NCBI RefSeq assembly: GCF_964026475.1
Contig: NZ_OZ032151.1
Span: 992,001-1,056,000 of the forward strand
DNA length: 64,000 nucleotides
DNA from: Candidatus Tisiphia endosymbiont of Nemotelus nigrinus
GTDB lineage: Bacteria; Pseudomonadota; Alphaproteobacteria; Rickettsiales; Rickettsiaceae
Direction: 5' to 3'
A program made the position numbers and the translations under genes. This document shows, piece after piece, positions 17,965-29,003 of the stretch. How positions within the stretch are numbered: position 1 is the first letter of the stretch; each line of letters starts with the position of its first letter. The notes below the pieces were generated by a model. That model was not told the origin of the DNA. It made no database searches and saw only the letters and a program-made list of their open reading frames with translations.

Positions 17965-18361
17965 ACTAATTCATTATTCTTCCATAGAATTTTTATTTAT
18001 TCAATAACAATAAAGCAGATTCACAATCTGACTAGAAATTTTTACGAGTCTCCAGCAATTTTGTTGCAATAACTTGTTCCATACCTACATTTTGTTGAAG
18101 GATTGCCATAATAGCTAGCTATGTAACCACTTATTTTAAACTGCCTTAGAATAATTATTTATAAAATGGTATTGACATTGCTCTAAATAATCGGTATAAA
18201 CTTCACACGGGGTAACAAAACCTGTAGCTGTTTGACAAGTTGATAAAACTGAAAACTAAATACACACTGCGATAATAAAAATTCTATAATCGCGAGTGGA
18301 TACTGTATAAGTGGCAGAATTAGTTCTGTACACATCGTACAATCTCAAGTTTGAAAAAATT
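17965..18361. other. rRNA upstream region
   Basis: No gene is visible. The region contains the 23S promoter (18172-18200) and about 160 bp of leader. The fmt-type neighbour often seen upstream of 23S in Rickettsia is absent here. Confidence 0.5.
18172..18200 (+). promoter_or_regulatory. 23S-5S rRNA promoter
   Basis: A textbook sigma-70 promoter: TTGACA at 18172-18177, 17-nt spacer, TATAAA at 18195-18200, about 160 nt upstream of the mature 23S. It explains how 23S is expressed without a linked 16S gene. Confidence 0.75.
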
Positions 18362-21142
<2,781 letters not shown>

Positions 21143-21292
21143 CTGAGGTTGTACTTTGTGTACAGCATTAATTCTGTAATAGTCATACTAAGTTTTCGGT
21201 TTTATCAATCACGTAGTATGTCATCCTTGTGCAAGCAGGTATCTAGATTCCCGTCTACACAGGGATGATATAAAAAGAAAAAATTTCTATTG

Positions 21293-21414
21293 CTAGCTTG
21301 GTGGTTATAGCACAAGTGAAACACCCGATCCCATACCGAACTCGAACGTGAAACCTTGTAGCGCTAATGGTACTATGCCCTGAGGCATGGGAGAGTAAGT
21401 CACTGCCAAGCTTG
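21293..21414 (+). rRNA. rrf: 5S ribosomal RNA
   Basis: About 150 nt after 23S. Complementary ends GCTTGGTGG and CACTGCCAAGC close the molecule. The internal CCCGATCCCATACCGAACTC and GGCATGGGAGAGTAAGTCA are typical 5S sequence. The length is about 120 nt. Confidence 0.93.
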
Positions 21415-21688
21415 CAATGCAAATTTTCTTATAAGACGGTCTAACCTAGTTTATTTGTTCTGTTTAAACGACAAAGATGTCGTCCTCGTGCAGGTATAGT
21501 AGCGTTTGGTTTAAGTTGGCGATGTCATCCTGAATTTATTTCAGGATCTAGAAAATCTAAACAGTTAGAATAGGTAAGATTTATAAATCAACGTTACGTC
21601 AAATTGAAGTTATTATATTCCGGATCAATTCTCGTGTCTTTGGCATCCATTTGCCCGGGATGACCTCACCTCTTTAACCAGAACTCAT

Positions 21689-21816
21689 TAGACTTCTTAC
21701 AGAATTCGCTTCTGTTGAGGAATTTGCAGGAGGAGTGGAGTGCAGAACAGTAGCGTACTCGAGAACGTATGTTAGGATTCGAGTACTATACCGACGCCCA
21801 AATTACCAACTCATCT
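21689..21816. repeat. Repeat family D (RPE1-like), degenerate copy
   Basis: It begins TAGACTTCTTACAGAATTC, then encodes VEEFAGGVECRTVAYS on the plus strand, the same pattern as the coding element in the DUF2608 gene. The right arm is poorly preserved (AAATTACCAACTCATCTTAC). Confidence 0.6.
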
Positions 21817-21824
21817 TACACAGG

Positions 21825-22115
21825 ACGTTTAAAAGCCATAGGGGAAACAGCCTGGTGTCATTGCGAGGAGCTACTTTAGTAGCGGACGAAGCAATTTAAA
21901 AAGTGATTAGAAATGGGTTGCCACGACCACTCTCGTGGTCTCGCTAATAGCGTCCTGTACTTTTCTGCAATTTTTAAATTACAGTGTGGATTATGCGTAA
22001 GGTGAGTTAGTTTTATTTTTACTACTGCAATTGTTGGATTGCTTCGTCGCTGCAAAGCAGCTTCTCGCAATGACTTGGTTATTTTTTCACGACTTTTAAA
22101 TCGCCCTAGCACGTT
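21825..22115. repeat. Composite palindromic repeat C/F, long copy
   Basis: GTCATTGCGAGGAGCTACTT starts at 21857 and its inverse AAGCAGCTTCTCGCAATGAC ends at 22074. Inside is the segment GCGTCCTGTACTTTTCTGCA and a TTATGCGTAAGGTGAGTTA tail, both repeated at 34176-34238 and 54985-55047. The outer edges (ACGTTTAAAAGCCATAGGGG; CACGACTTTTAAATCGCCCT) are also inversely related. Confidence 0.7.
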
Positions 22116-22148
22116 GCCATTCAATTTCAATTCTTTAAATCACTCAAC

Positions 22149-22175
22149 TATGTTATTATCTAAGATAGTAACATA
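22149..22175. promoter_or_regulatory. 27-bp palindrome upstream of the VUT transporter gene
   Basis: An odd-length palindrome, TATGTTATTATCT-A-AGATAGTAACATA, with one mismatch, 30 nt before the start codon. Its size and symmetry suit a dimeric repressor site or an mRNA hairpin close to the ribosome site. Confidence 0.5.
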
Positions 22176-22204
22176 AAATTAGACTAAAAAAAGAGGAGGA
22201 GCTT

Positions 22205-22762
22205 ATGCACCATATTAACAATAAATTTTACATACCACTAGTGACATTGCTTTGTATATTTACTTATTTATTAAATTTCTTTAATAAAATATCTCAGTGT
22301 TCTTTAGTTTTTGTGTTTTTAGCTTTAACTATAAATATTATATCTGAGCTATATGGTAAGAAAAAAGCTATGATTGCTGTGCTGTTGAGTACAATAATAG
22401 GTTTTGGTTTGTTATGGAATTTAGATTATTATATCAATGGTCGTGTTATTAAGGGAGTTGTGTTTGCGTCTTTTGTATCTGTATTGCTGTCAACATATTG
22501 TAGTACCAGTGTATTTTTACAGCTTAAGCCAGCATATTCTTTTAATAGCAGGAATTTTATCAGTTTAATAGTGTGTGCCATTGTAGATGGCGTTGTAATG
22601 TTAGGATTTTTCATAAATATCTTTTCTACAAAGATAGTTTTGTCGATCTTTTATCAAGAAGTATTATTTAAATGTGCATATTCATTAACAGCTTATATAT
22701 GTATATTTGCCGGATTATCTTTACTACACAAAGTGTATGATAACAAACATGTATTCAAATGA
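22205..22762 (+). CDS. VUT-family transporter (YhhQ-like, queuosine precursor)
   Basis: A 185-residue membrane protein with about six hydrophobic helices. The NIISELYGKKKA segment after helix 2 and the later CAIVDGVVMLGFF and YQEVLFKCAYSLTAYI segments follow the YhhQ/VUT (DUF165) pattern; family members import queuine or its precursors. A strong ribosome site (AGAGGAGG, 22192-22199) precedes the ATG. It is slightly shorter than typical YhhQ (about 220). Importing a queuosine precursor from the host would fit an intracellular bacterium, but the substrate is by homology only. Confidence 0.75.
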   Translation: MHHINNKFYIPLVTLLCIFTYLLNFFNKISQCSLVFVFLALTINIISELYGKKKAMIAVLLSTIIGFGLLWNLDYYINGRVIKGVVFASFVSVLLSTYCSTSVFLQLKPAYSFNSRNFISLIVCAIVDGVVMLGFFINIFSTKIVLSIFYQEVLFKCAYSLTAYICIFAGLSLLHKVYDNKHVFK

Positions 22763-22957
22763 TAAATAACCGAATTTGGGAAAAAACTACGGTAGTATTA
22801 GAAGTATTGAGAGAAGATAGTCAATTAATATTTTGTTATGCACTGGGAAATTAAAACTGACATTGATGTAACTTTTAAGGTTGATAAACCTTGTCCAGTT
22901 AGTATACTGAAAATATATACTAAAGCAAAGATTTTACTAAATTATAAGGGTAGTTGA
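22759..22957 (+). pseudogene. Small broken gene after the VUT transporter
   Basis: An ATG overlapping the VUT stop by 4 nt opens 31 codons (MINNRIWEKTTVVLEVLRED and on), ending at 22854. A second frame (22838-22957) continues with EIKTDIDVTFKVDKPCPVSI and ends NYKGS. Together they look like one gene of about 65 codons split by a frameshift near 22840-22850. I do not recognise it. Confidence 0.35.
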
Positions 22958-23095
22958 TGAAATGTAACCTTGATAGATAACAATTAAATTACCTGATAAA
23001 AGAATTTTATAAATCTATTGCAATTAGTAAAATAATATAGTATTTGTGCCTCGAGAGACTAGTTTTTTTAACAACAAAATATATTGAGTATATAT

Positions 23096-23455
23096 ATGGC
23101 AAAGTCAAAAGCAAGTTCTAAGTTGCTATCAAAAATATCTTCTACGCAAGCCGAAATAAAACCTAAGCTAGTAGAGTTGGCAAGTAAATATGATCAAGTA
23201 TTAACAGACTTTGATTATGTTATAGGTAATTGGAAAGGTCAAGGTAGACTCCTAAGGTCTGATAATGAATATGTAGGAGCAGTAAAAAGAGCATTTAAAG
23301 CTATAAGCACAGGAACGGAATGTGAAGATGTAGAAGTACATGGACACGGAACTCATTTAGCCCATCTGCCTGATCCTTATAAAATGCTGCATACTACATT
23401 TTGTGGTAAACAAGGTAAACATTTTATGGATATGTTAGAATCATTACTGTGCTAA
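23096..23455 (+). CDS. Hypothetical protein, 119 residues
   Basis: Unrecognised. From the ATG at 23096 (a TTG at 23084 would add four residues) the product starts MAKSKASSKLLSKISSTQAE, a basic then helical N-terminus, followed by a mixed region with VIGNWKGQGR and a His-rich HGHGTHLAHLPDP. There is no signal peptide or membrane helix. The downstream gene has the same strand and similar size, so the pair may be related functionally. Candidate secreted effector or accessory gene, with no firm evidence. Confidence 0.5.
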   Translation: MAKSKASSKLLSKISSTQAEIKPKLVELASKYDQVLTDFDYVIGNWKGQGRLLRSDNEYVGAVKRAFKAISTGTECEDVEVHGHGTHLAHLPDPYKMLHTTFCGKQGKHFMDMLESLLC

Positions 23456-23574
23456 TAATATAGGGTTAAAAAGTGCATTAACGACTTTTGTGAAAGATCT
23501 AAGCGAAGCATTACAGCCCTTTTGTATCAGAATTACATACGTGTAAAGTTTCTCATACGAGAGAGGGGTTAAAT

Positions 23575-23985
23575 ATGGAGTTTTCCTCTAATAGGGTAGC
23601 ATATAATATGATTAAGTACTATAAAATAATGGCCGGAGAGAAAGATCCACTTAAGATTGTCTTTGATAGTGAAACTGACCCTCTAAAACAAAAAGGATCG
23701 AGTATTGTAATACGTCATAGTAAAGGGCAAGGTGATGTTGGTGTTTTTAAAGGTGGGGATAAGGAAATAGCAGTTTGTTTGCCGACTCAGCATGAAAGAG
23801 ATGCTTTCCAGCATCTTTTTGATGGTAGTAGTGACATAGTACGTACGTATTCGAATCCAAAATCTTTGTATTTTAGTACCTCAAAGTCCTATCCTACTTT
23901 GCATTATGATCAATATTATAATGAGATTGTTAAGTTTATCGGTGACACAGAGGTTTGTGATGGTTTCGATTTCTTAACTCAGTAA
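23575..23985 (+). CDS. Hypothetical protein, 136 residues
   Basis: Unrecognised. A clear ribosome site (GAGAGAGGGG) precedes the ATG. The product begins MEFSSNRVAYNMIKYYKIM and has a soluble, mixed composition with SSIVIRHSKGQGDVGVFKGG and LHYDQYYNEIVKFIGD. It shares the GQG-type turn with its upstream neighbour, but I see no real alignment. A weak hairpin (AGGCTGT / ACAGCCT, 24005-24039) follows the stop. Confidence 0.5.
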   Translation: MEFSSNRVAYNMIKYYKIMAGEKDPLKIVFDSETDPLKQKGSSIVIRHSKGQGDVGVFKGGDKEIAVCLPTQHERDAFQHLFDGSSDIVRTYSNPKSLYFSTSKSYPTLHYDQYYNEIVKFIGDTEVCDGFDFLTQ

Positions 23986-24004
23986 ACAGAGTAATATAAA
24001 AATC

Positions 24005-24039
24005 AGGCTGTAATCCTTACGTTATAGTAGTGACAGCCT
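24005..24039 (+). terminator. Weak hairpin after the orphan gene pair
   Basis: Arms AGGCTGT (24005-24011) and ACAGCCT (24033-24039) with a 21-nt loop. No strong T-run follows directly, so termination is uncertain. Confidence 0.3.
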
Positions 24040-24244
24040 AGCATGCTTTGTACTTTTAAGCGAAACCCCCCTACAACACTTGACTGTTCAGGGATTTTCA
24101 AGAGAATTGATTAGTTAATTCCTGACAAGGGTTTAAGCTTTGGAGTTTCGACGATGCAAAAAGGGATTTGATGCGTTCTAAAAACCTGTCTCCTCTTATT
24201 GACCGCGTAAAAAACGAATTCTTCCCTGTATAAATTATCCTGAA

Positions 24245-24320
24245 TGGCTGGGGCGGATGGATTCGAACCACCGAATGGACGATACCAAAAACCGTTGCCT
24301 TACCACTTGGCTACGCCCCA
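24245..24320 (-). tRNA. tRNA-Gln (anticodon TTG)
   Basis: On the minus strand a 76-nt cloverleaf starts TGGGGCG and ends CGCCCCAGCCA, with encoded CCA. The D arm is AGCCAAGTGGTAAGGC, the anticodon loop holds TTTTGGT giving TTG, and the T arm contains GGTTCGAATCC. It stands alone between the orphan pair and mlaC. Confidence 0.95.
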
Positions 24321-24417
24321 TCGCCTGTAGAACTTATATCAACAAACACTTCTTTAGTCAAATAATTTATACGATCCCTTTACCACGTGGTACAATTTAT
24401 AATTACTTCGTTGCCAC

Positions 24418-25014
24418 TTAAGTAACCATTAGCAATGACTTTTTTATCAATTCATCTATTAAAGTATCAAAACCACTATTACTGAGAATATTCATGAATT
24501 CCGACTGTTGAGAATTGAGCATACTAACACCTTCTGTAATAACATCTGAGACTTTAAAGCTAGTTTTATCGCTTGCATCCTTTTGACGTACCAAGTAATT
24601 CACTTTGACAGTTCCTATTAACATTTCTACCATAAATTCACCTTGATCAAGAGTACGTACTTGTTCAACTTTAGGCTGTTGACCATGATAATTTTTTACC
24701 AAATCAGCATAGACTTTACTGACATAATTGCTATAAACTTCTGTAAATTGTTTAATTTGTTCAGGGGTTAGAGTTCTTCTATAGACACCAAGGGTAAATT
24801 TAGCCATCCAATCCGAATCTAGATTAGCTAAAATTAGCTTTTTGCTTTTAGCAATTTTATCATCTTGTGCTAAATTTTGATCAGTAAATATCTCCAACCC
24901 ATCTTTTATTAGTTGATTAACATAATTATCAACCCCCCCGCTATTATCGGCAACAGTTGCATGGGCTGATAAAGAAAGAAAATTTAAAATTAAGCAAACA
25001 ATAAATTTTTTCAT
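24418..25014 (-). CDS. mlaC: Phospholipid-transport protein MlaC
   Basis: A 198-residue periplasmic protein of the Ttg2D/MlaC family with a signal peptide (MKKFIVCLILNFLSLSAHA, cleavage after HA). Family features include the WMAKFTLG segment, QIKQFTEVYSNYVSKVYADL, and KVSDVITEGVSMLNSQQSEF near the end. MlaC shuttles phospholipids between the outer-membrane MlaA complex and the inner-membrane MlaFEDB transporter. It lies downstream of mlaA, separated by one palindromic repeat, so the two are likely still one unit; the other mla genes are not in this window. Confidence 0.9.
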   Translation of the reverse strand: MKKFIVCLILNFLSLSAHATVADNSGGVDNYVNQLIKDGLEIFTDQNLAQDDKIAKSKKLILANLDSDWMAKFTLGVYRRTLTPEQIKQFTEVYSNYVSKVYADLVKNYHGQQPKVEQVRTLDQGEFMVEMLIGTVKVNYLVRQKDASDKTSFKVSDVITEGVSMLNSQQSEFMNILSNSGFDTLIDELIKKSLLMVT

Positions 25015-25033
25015 AATTCCTCATAATTTTGCA

Positions 25034-25176
25034 TATAGCTAACCCAACTAACATTATACTCATTGTGAGAAGCTACTTTACTAGCGACGAAGCAATCCAG
25101 GAAAGTTATTAGAAATGGATTGCTTCGTAGGCTTGCAAGTCCTCGCAATGACGTTAGTTTGCAATCGGGATAGCCG
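25034..25176. repeat. Palindromic repeat C between mlaA and mlaC
   Basis: Core ATTGTGAGAAGCTACTTTAC at the left and CCTCGCAATGACG at the right, with matching outer arms (ATAGCTAACCC; GGGATAGCC). It separates two genes that form one functional system. Confidence 0.75.
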
Positions 25177-25179
25177 TTT

Positions 25180-25935
25180 TTAGTTAGGTTTAGGGCATCT
25201 AAATTGCTTAGGATAGGCAATTACAGACTCACGATTTTGATGTGTAGCTGATCTTACAGCTATGTAAGGATCGACAGAACTACGTGTTATATAATCAGTA
25301 AATGGCAATAATCTTAATCTAGTATCCATAATTTGTACGCCAGTGACTGCCATTTCAAAATCCCTATGTACCACATACATTATAGGATTTAAATAACTAT
25401 TTGTAAATACTGGATCTGTGAAATCTCTTACATTAGTACCACCAATAAATGGTAGGACTAAGTATGGTCCTGGACCAACTCCATAATGAGCTAAAGTACT
25501 ACCCAAAGTTTGTTTGGTAACTTTTAAGCCAATTTTACTGGCTACGTCAAATAATCCACCTATGCCAAATGTGCTATTGATAAGAAATCTCCATAGACTT
25601 TTCATAGTTTGATCATAATTCATCTGTAAAGCATAATTGACAGTAGTCAAAGGCATATTAATGTTATCTAGAAAACTACTTACTCTAGCCTTGGTATAAT
25701 CATTAGTAACTTGTTTATAGCCTATAGTAATAGGTCGTAAGAACAGATAGTCTAAAACGGAGTTAAAGACAAAAATTTTACGATTTAGTTTCTCATAAGG
25801 GTCATAGACTTGTATGCAACCATTTCTGTCATTATAAACATATTGGAAATCCTCACTATCTTGAGTACCCTTAGCATCTGCTATTGCAGTAAAGTTAAAA
25901 AAGTTAACTAGTATTAGTACTATAAATCTCTTCAT
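25180..25935 (-). CDS. mlaA: Outer-membrane lipid-asymmetry protein MlaA (VacJ)
   Basis: A 251-residue VacJ/MlaA protein. Diagnostic stretches are YDPYEKLNRKIFVFNSVLDY, RVSSFLDNINMPLTTVNYALQ, TFGIGGLFDVASKIGL, ETLG-like QTLGSTLAHYGVGPGPYLVLPFIGG and VRDFTDPVF. MlaA removes misplaced phospholipids from the outer leaflet. The signal sequence (MKRFIVLILVNFFNFTAIADA) shows no lipobox cysteine, so it appears to be cut by signal peptidase I rather than lipidated, unlike most homologues. The gene ends just before a palindromic repeat. Confidence 0.9.
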   Translation of the reverse strand: MKRFIVLILVNFFNFTAIADAKGTQDSEDFQYVYNDRNGCIQVYDPYEKLNRKIFVFNSVLDYLFLRPITIGYKQVTNDYTKARVSSFLDNINMPLTTVNYALQMNYDQTMKSLWRFLINSTFGIGGLFDVASKIGLKVTKQTLGSTLAHYGVGPGPYLVLPFIGGTNVRDFTDPVFTNSYLNPIMYVVHRDFEMAVTGVQIMDTRLRLLPFTDYITRSSVDPYIAVRSATHQNRESVIAYPKQFRCPKPN

Positions 25936-25953
25936 TATTATTAACTTCTTTAA

Positions 25954-26090
25954 TAGACTTACTTAAATAAGTCAAAGATAGTTGAGGAATTTTTAGGAGA
26001 AATGAAGCCGAATACCACAACGTACGTGAGGCACTAGGGCGAGTTTCGACGACAAAATTACCAACTAGATTGACTTATTTAGGAAGTCTA
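25954..26090. repeat. Repeat family D, copy overlapping a stop codon
   Basis: 137 bp from TAGACTTACTTAAATAAGTC to TTGACTTATTTAGGAAGTCT and a final A, with TTGAGGAATTTTTAGGAGAA in the interior as in the coding copy at 11552-11697. Its last three bases supply the stop codon of the methyltransferase gene. Confidence 0.75.
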
Positions 26091-27110
26091 ATGGTTTTTC
26101 TTACAAACCACCATATAGTATTTATCATTTTTTTCTATAACTAATTCCTTGCTACTTAATATAGTGAACTTAGTTTTACTTAAAGCCTCATTGATATCTA
26201 TTATAGCAAAAACAAATTCTTTTCTTTTTAATGAAAGATTAGTAACGTTATTTATTGGCAAACAAAATGCAAAATACCCTAATGTATTGACTATTGAATA
26301 AATATTATTAAAATAATCTGATAGATCCTTAGTAAAAGAAAGAGAGTTAAAGCTCAATATTACATCATATTTATTAGCATTTTGTTTAATAAAATCTGGT
26401 ATAGAAAGTTCTAGTACATGATCGTAGATGTTCATATTTAGGGCAACAATATTCATCATTTCTGAATTTTCAATACCGGTAAAAGTAAAACTATCAGGAA
26501 AACGCTTTTTAATTTCACCGCCCACTAAGCCTATATTACTACCCAGCTCTAAAATATGGTAATTATCAGGCAAATCTGTTATATCATTCATAACTCTGCT
26601 GACAAAACTGTAAGGCAAATCAACTTTATTCTTACCAAAAAATCGCTTAGTATAGTCTCCACCAACATCAAAATTTCTACATTGATACCAAATTGCCGAT
26701 GGAATCTCTGATAAATTATTATAAGTTTGTAAGAAATTTCCTAACTTTACTTGATCAGCTTCAAAAGATTTTTTTAGATGATACAAAGCTTTCTCATAAT
26801 TATTTTTCAAGAAATATGTCCAACCAAGCCAATAATTAGCTTGGTGATCTGAAGTAGAAAAAAACTTATCAACCAACTTAAACCTTAATATAGCGTCGTT
26901 TAAGTTATTGTTATATAAATGTACTAAACCAAGATTAAAATTAGTTTCTTTTAAGTGTGTTACCTTGTATTTTACATCGGTAAAATAATTGATGAATGTA
27001 AAGATTTTTCCCATATACCAAGATGGGAAATTTTTGCAAGAATGATAGCATGATTTTATCTTGTCTTTTATTGAACCGTAACCGTTACGAATAATTTTGC
27101 TGCCAAACAT
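26088..27110 (-). CDS. TPR-containing SAM-dependent methyltransferase
   Basis: 340 residues. Residues 55-125 hold two TPR-like helical pairs (FNLGLVHLYNNNLNDAILRF and YWLGWTYFLKNNYEKALYHL). A class I methyltransferase fold follows, with motif I HILELGSNIGLVGG near residue 195 and a later DVILSFNSLSF strand. TPR-methyltransferases of this type modify proteins or small molecules; the target is unknown. The stop codon coincides with the edge of a D-family repeat, so the original C-terminus may have been slightly longer or shorter. Confidence 0.7.
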   Translation of the reverse strand: MFGSKIIRNGYGSIKDKIKSCYHSCKNFPSWYMGKIFTFINYFTDVKYKVTHLKETNFNLGLVHLYNNNLNDAILRFKLVDKFFSTSDHQANYWLGWTYFLKNNYEKALYHLKKSFEADQVKLGNFLQTYNNLSEIPSAIWYQCRNFDVGGDYTKRFFGKNKVDLPYSFVSRVMNDITDLPDNYHILELGSNIGLVGGEIKKRFPDSFTFTGIENSEMMNIVALNMNIYDHVLELSIPDFIKQNANKYDVILSFNSLSFTKDLSDYFNNIYSIVNTLGYFAFCLPINNVTNLSLKRKEFVFAIIDINEALSKTKFTILSSKELVIEKNDKYYMVVCKKNH

Positions 27111-27388
27111 AAATTCTATGAAATTTGATTTTGTGAACTACCCACTACATAATAGCACATATATTAACTAGCACTAATGACTTTGTCTATAATTACATAA
27201 AATAAATTGTAATATAGCTGCCTGATTAGTATTTGTCATAGCAAATTGACGTCTATTAGACTAGGCATAAATCCCGAGTGAAGCAATCTTGTTTTTGTGT
27301 CATTCCCGCGAAAGTTTTGGCGTAATGTCAGTAGGATTAGCTACATAATTATAAATTGCTCGTTTGTTATGGAGTTCTTTACGCAATA
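27111..27388. other. Intergenic repeat debris
   Basis: Fragments of palindromic repeats (GAAGCAATCTTG, GTCATTCCCGCGAAAG, GATTAGCTACATAATTA) and AT-rich DNA; no gene. Confidence 0.5.
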
Positions 27389-27698
27389 TTACATACTTTG
27401 AATATCGTTATAAATATTTTTGGTAAAATACACAAACTTTTCATGGTATTTTGTAGGGGTAAAATCAATTATTTCATAATCAGCAACATTATTAATATAA
27501 AAAGGGTCTTCTTTTATTATACTATCAACTTGCTTTTTTTCTTTAATATTCGCAAGAATAATACTTCCTGTTCTAGGGTTTTTACGACCCGATACAATAA
27601 AGCAACCTTTAGAGTAATAATCATCTAAAAATCTTATGTGACTTGCCATAAATTTTTCAACAACAGCAAGATTATATGATATTGTTAGTAGTAATCAT
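27389..27698 (-). pseudogene. YciI-like protein, 5' frameshift
   Basis: The main frame (27389-27649) encodes 86 residues, with SKGCFIVSGRKNPRTGSIIL, the YciI signature, but lacks the usual first strand. That strand is present upstream in the same frame (LLLTISYNLAVVEKF, 27694-27650), preceded by TGA. An ATG at 27698 would join it if one base (A at 27695) were removed. So the gene seems to have a single-base insertion just after its start codon. YciI proteins are ferredoxin-like fold enzymes or accessory domains of uncertain role. Confidence 0.65.
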
Positions 27699-27800
27699 AA
27701 AAACAAGTTGGAATAAAACAATATAATAATTTAACTCGTTCAAGAATTGTTTTTTGAAAAGAAAATAGTATACTCGATAAAAATTTATATAGGTTCTACC

Positions 27801-29003
27801 ATGTCACTTATTGCTAAACGTTTAGATTTAATAAAACCATCCCCAACTTTAGCCTTAGTCAAAAAAACATTTGAACTACAAAAGCTAGGTAGAGATATAA
27901 TATCTCTTGGGGCTGGTGAGCCTGACTTTGATACGCCAGATAACATCAAAGAGGCTGCCATTAAAGCGGTGCGAGATGGTTTTACAAAATATACTAATGT
28001 TGATGGTATGCCGGAACTTAAACAAGCGGTACAAAACAAATTCAAGTATGAGAATAATATAGATTATAATTTAGACGAAATAATCGTGTCCAGCGGTGGA
28101 AAGCAAGTAATCTATAATTTGTTTATGGCATCTCTTAACCCAGGTGATGAGGTGATTATTCCTAGTCCCTATTGGGTTTCATACCCAGATATGGTGGCAT
28201 TAGCTGATGGTGTTCCGGTATTTGTCAATTGTAACATTGAGAATAATTTTAAACTTACTGTTAATGTTTTAGAACGAGTGATTAGCAAAAAAACTAAATG
28301 GTTGATTATTAATTCGCCTAGTAATCCAACAGGGGTTGCATATTCCTATCAAGAATTAGCTGATATTGCTGAATTGCTACGCAAATATCCCAACGTAAAT
28401 ATTATGTCTGATGACATTTATGAGCATATTATTTTTGATAATTTTAAATTTTATACTTTTGCCCAAGTTGCACCGGATTTAAAAGATCGAATATTTACGA
28501 TGAATGGTGTATCAAAAGCTTATTCTATGACAGGATGGCGTATAGGATATGGAGCTGGTACTAAATCGTTAATTAAGGCAATGGCTATTATTCAGTCACA
28601 AAGCACTTCTAACCCTTGCTCTATAAGCCAAATGGCAGCCATTGAAGCTTTAACTGGTCCCCAGGATTTTATTAAGTCTAATGCAAAAAATTTCCAGGAA
28701 AAACGGGATCTAACCTTATCAATCCTAAATAGTATCAAAGGTATTAGTTGTTATAAGCCAACAGGAGCATTCTATTTATTTCCTAAATGTAATGAATTAT
28801 TTGGTCTTAAAACCCCCTCTAATAAAATTATTAAAGATAGTAATGATTTTGGAGAATATTTGCTTGAAGAAGGTGGGGTGACAGTTGTCCCTGGTATTGC
28901 ATTTGGCCTAGAAGATTATTTCAGAATTTCTTACGCAACTTCGATAGAAAATTTGGAGCAAGCATGTTTGCGTATAAAAAATGCTTGTAATCAATTAAAA
29001 TGA
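27801..29003 (+). CDS. aatA: Aspartate aminotransferase
   Basis: 400 residues from the ATG at 27801 (MSLIAKRLDLIKPSPTLALV; the open frame extends upstream without homology). It is a class I PLP aminotransferase of the AspC/AatA Ibeta type: LGAGEPDFDTP, the NSPSNPTG motif, and the Schiff-base lysine K239 in SKAYSMTGWRIGY. It interconverts aspartate/oxaloacetate and glutamate/2-oxoglutarate, a link between host-derived amino acids and the TCA cycle. The stop overlaps the next gene by 4 nt, so it heads a three-gene operon with an acyltransferase and waaA. Confidence 0.95.
   Translation: MSLIAKRLDLIKPSPTLALVKKTFELQKLGRDIISLGAGEPDFDTPDNIKEAAIKAVRDGFTKYTNVDGMPELKQAVQNKFKYENNIDYNLDEIIVSSGGKQVIYNLFMASLNPGDEVIIPSPYWVSYPDMVALADGVPVFVNCNIENNFKLTVNVLERVISKKTKWLIINSPSNPTGVAYSYQELADIAELLRKYPNVNIMSDDIYEHIIFDNFKFYTFAQVAPDLKDRIFTMNGVSKAYSMTGWRIGYGAGTKSLIKAMAIIQSQSTSNPCSISQMAAIEALTGPQDFIKSNAKNFQEKRDLTLSILNSIKGISCYKPTGAFYLFPKCNELFGLKTPSNKIIKDSNDFGEYLLEEGGVTVVPGIAFGLEDYFRISYATSIENLEQACLRIKNACNQLK

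Larger units (their letters stand above)
21415..22148. other. Intergenic region filled with repeats
   Basis: It contains a short hairpin of the GTCATCCTGAA type (arms ATCCTGAA and TTCAGGAT, 21527-21547) that may end rRNA transcription, a D-family relic (21689-21816) and a long C/F composite repeat (21825-22115). No credible gene is seen. Confidence 0.6.

Noticed and set aside
21876-22130. An 84-codon minus-strand frame before the VUT gene
   Set aside because: It lies wholly in the composite C/F repeat; composition and position argue against a gene.
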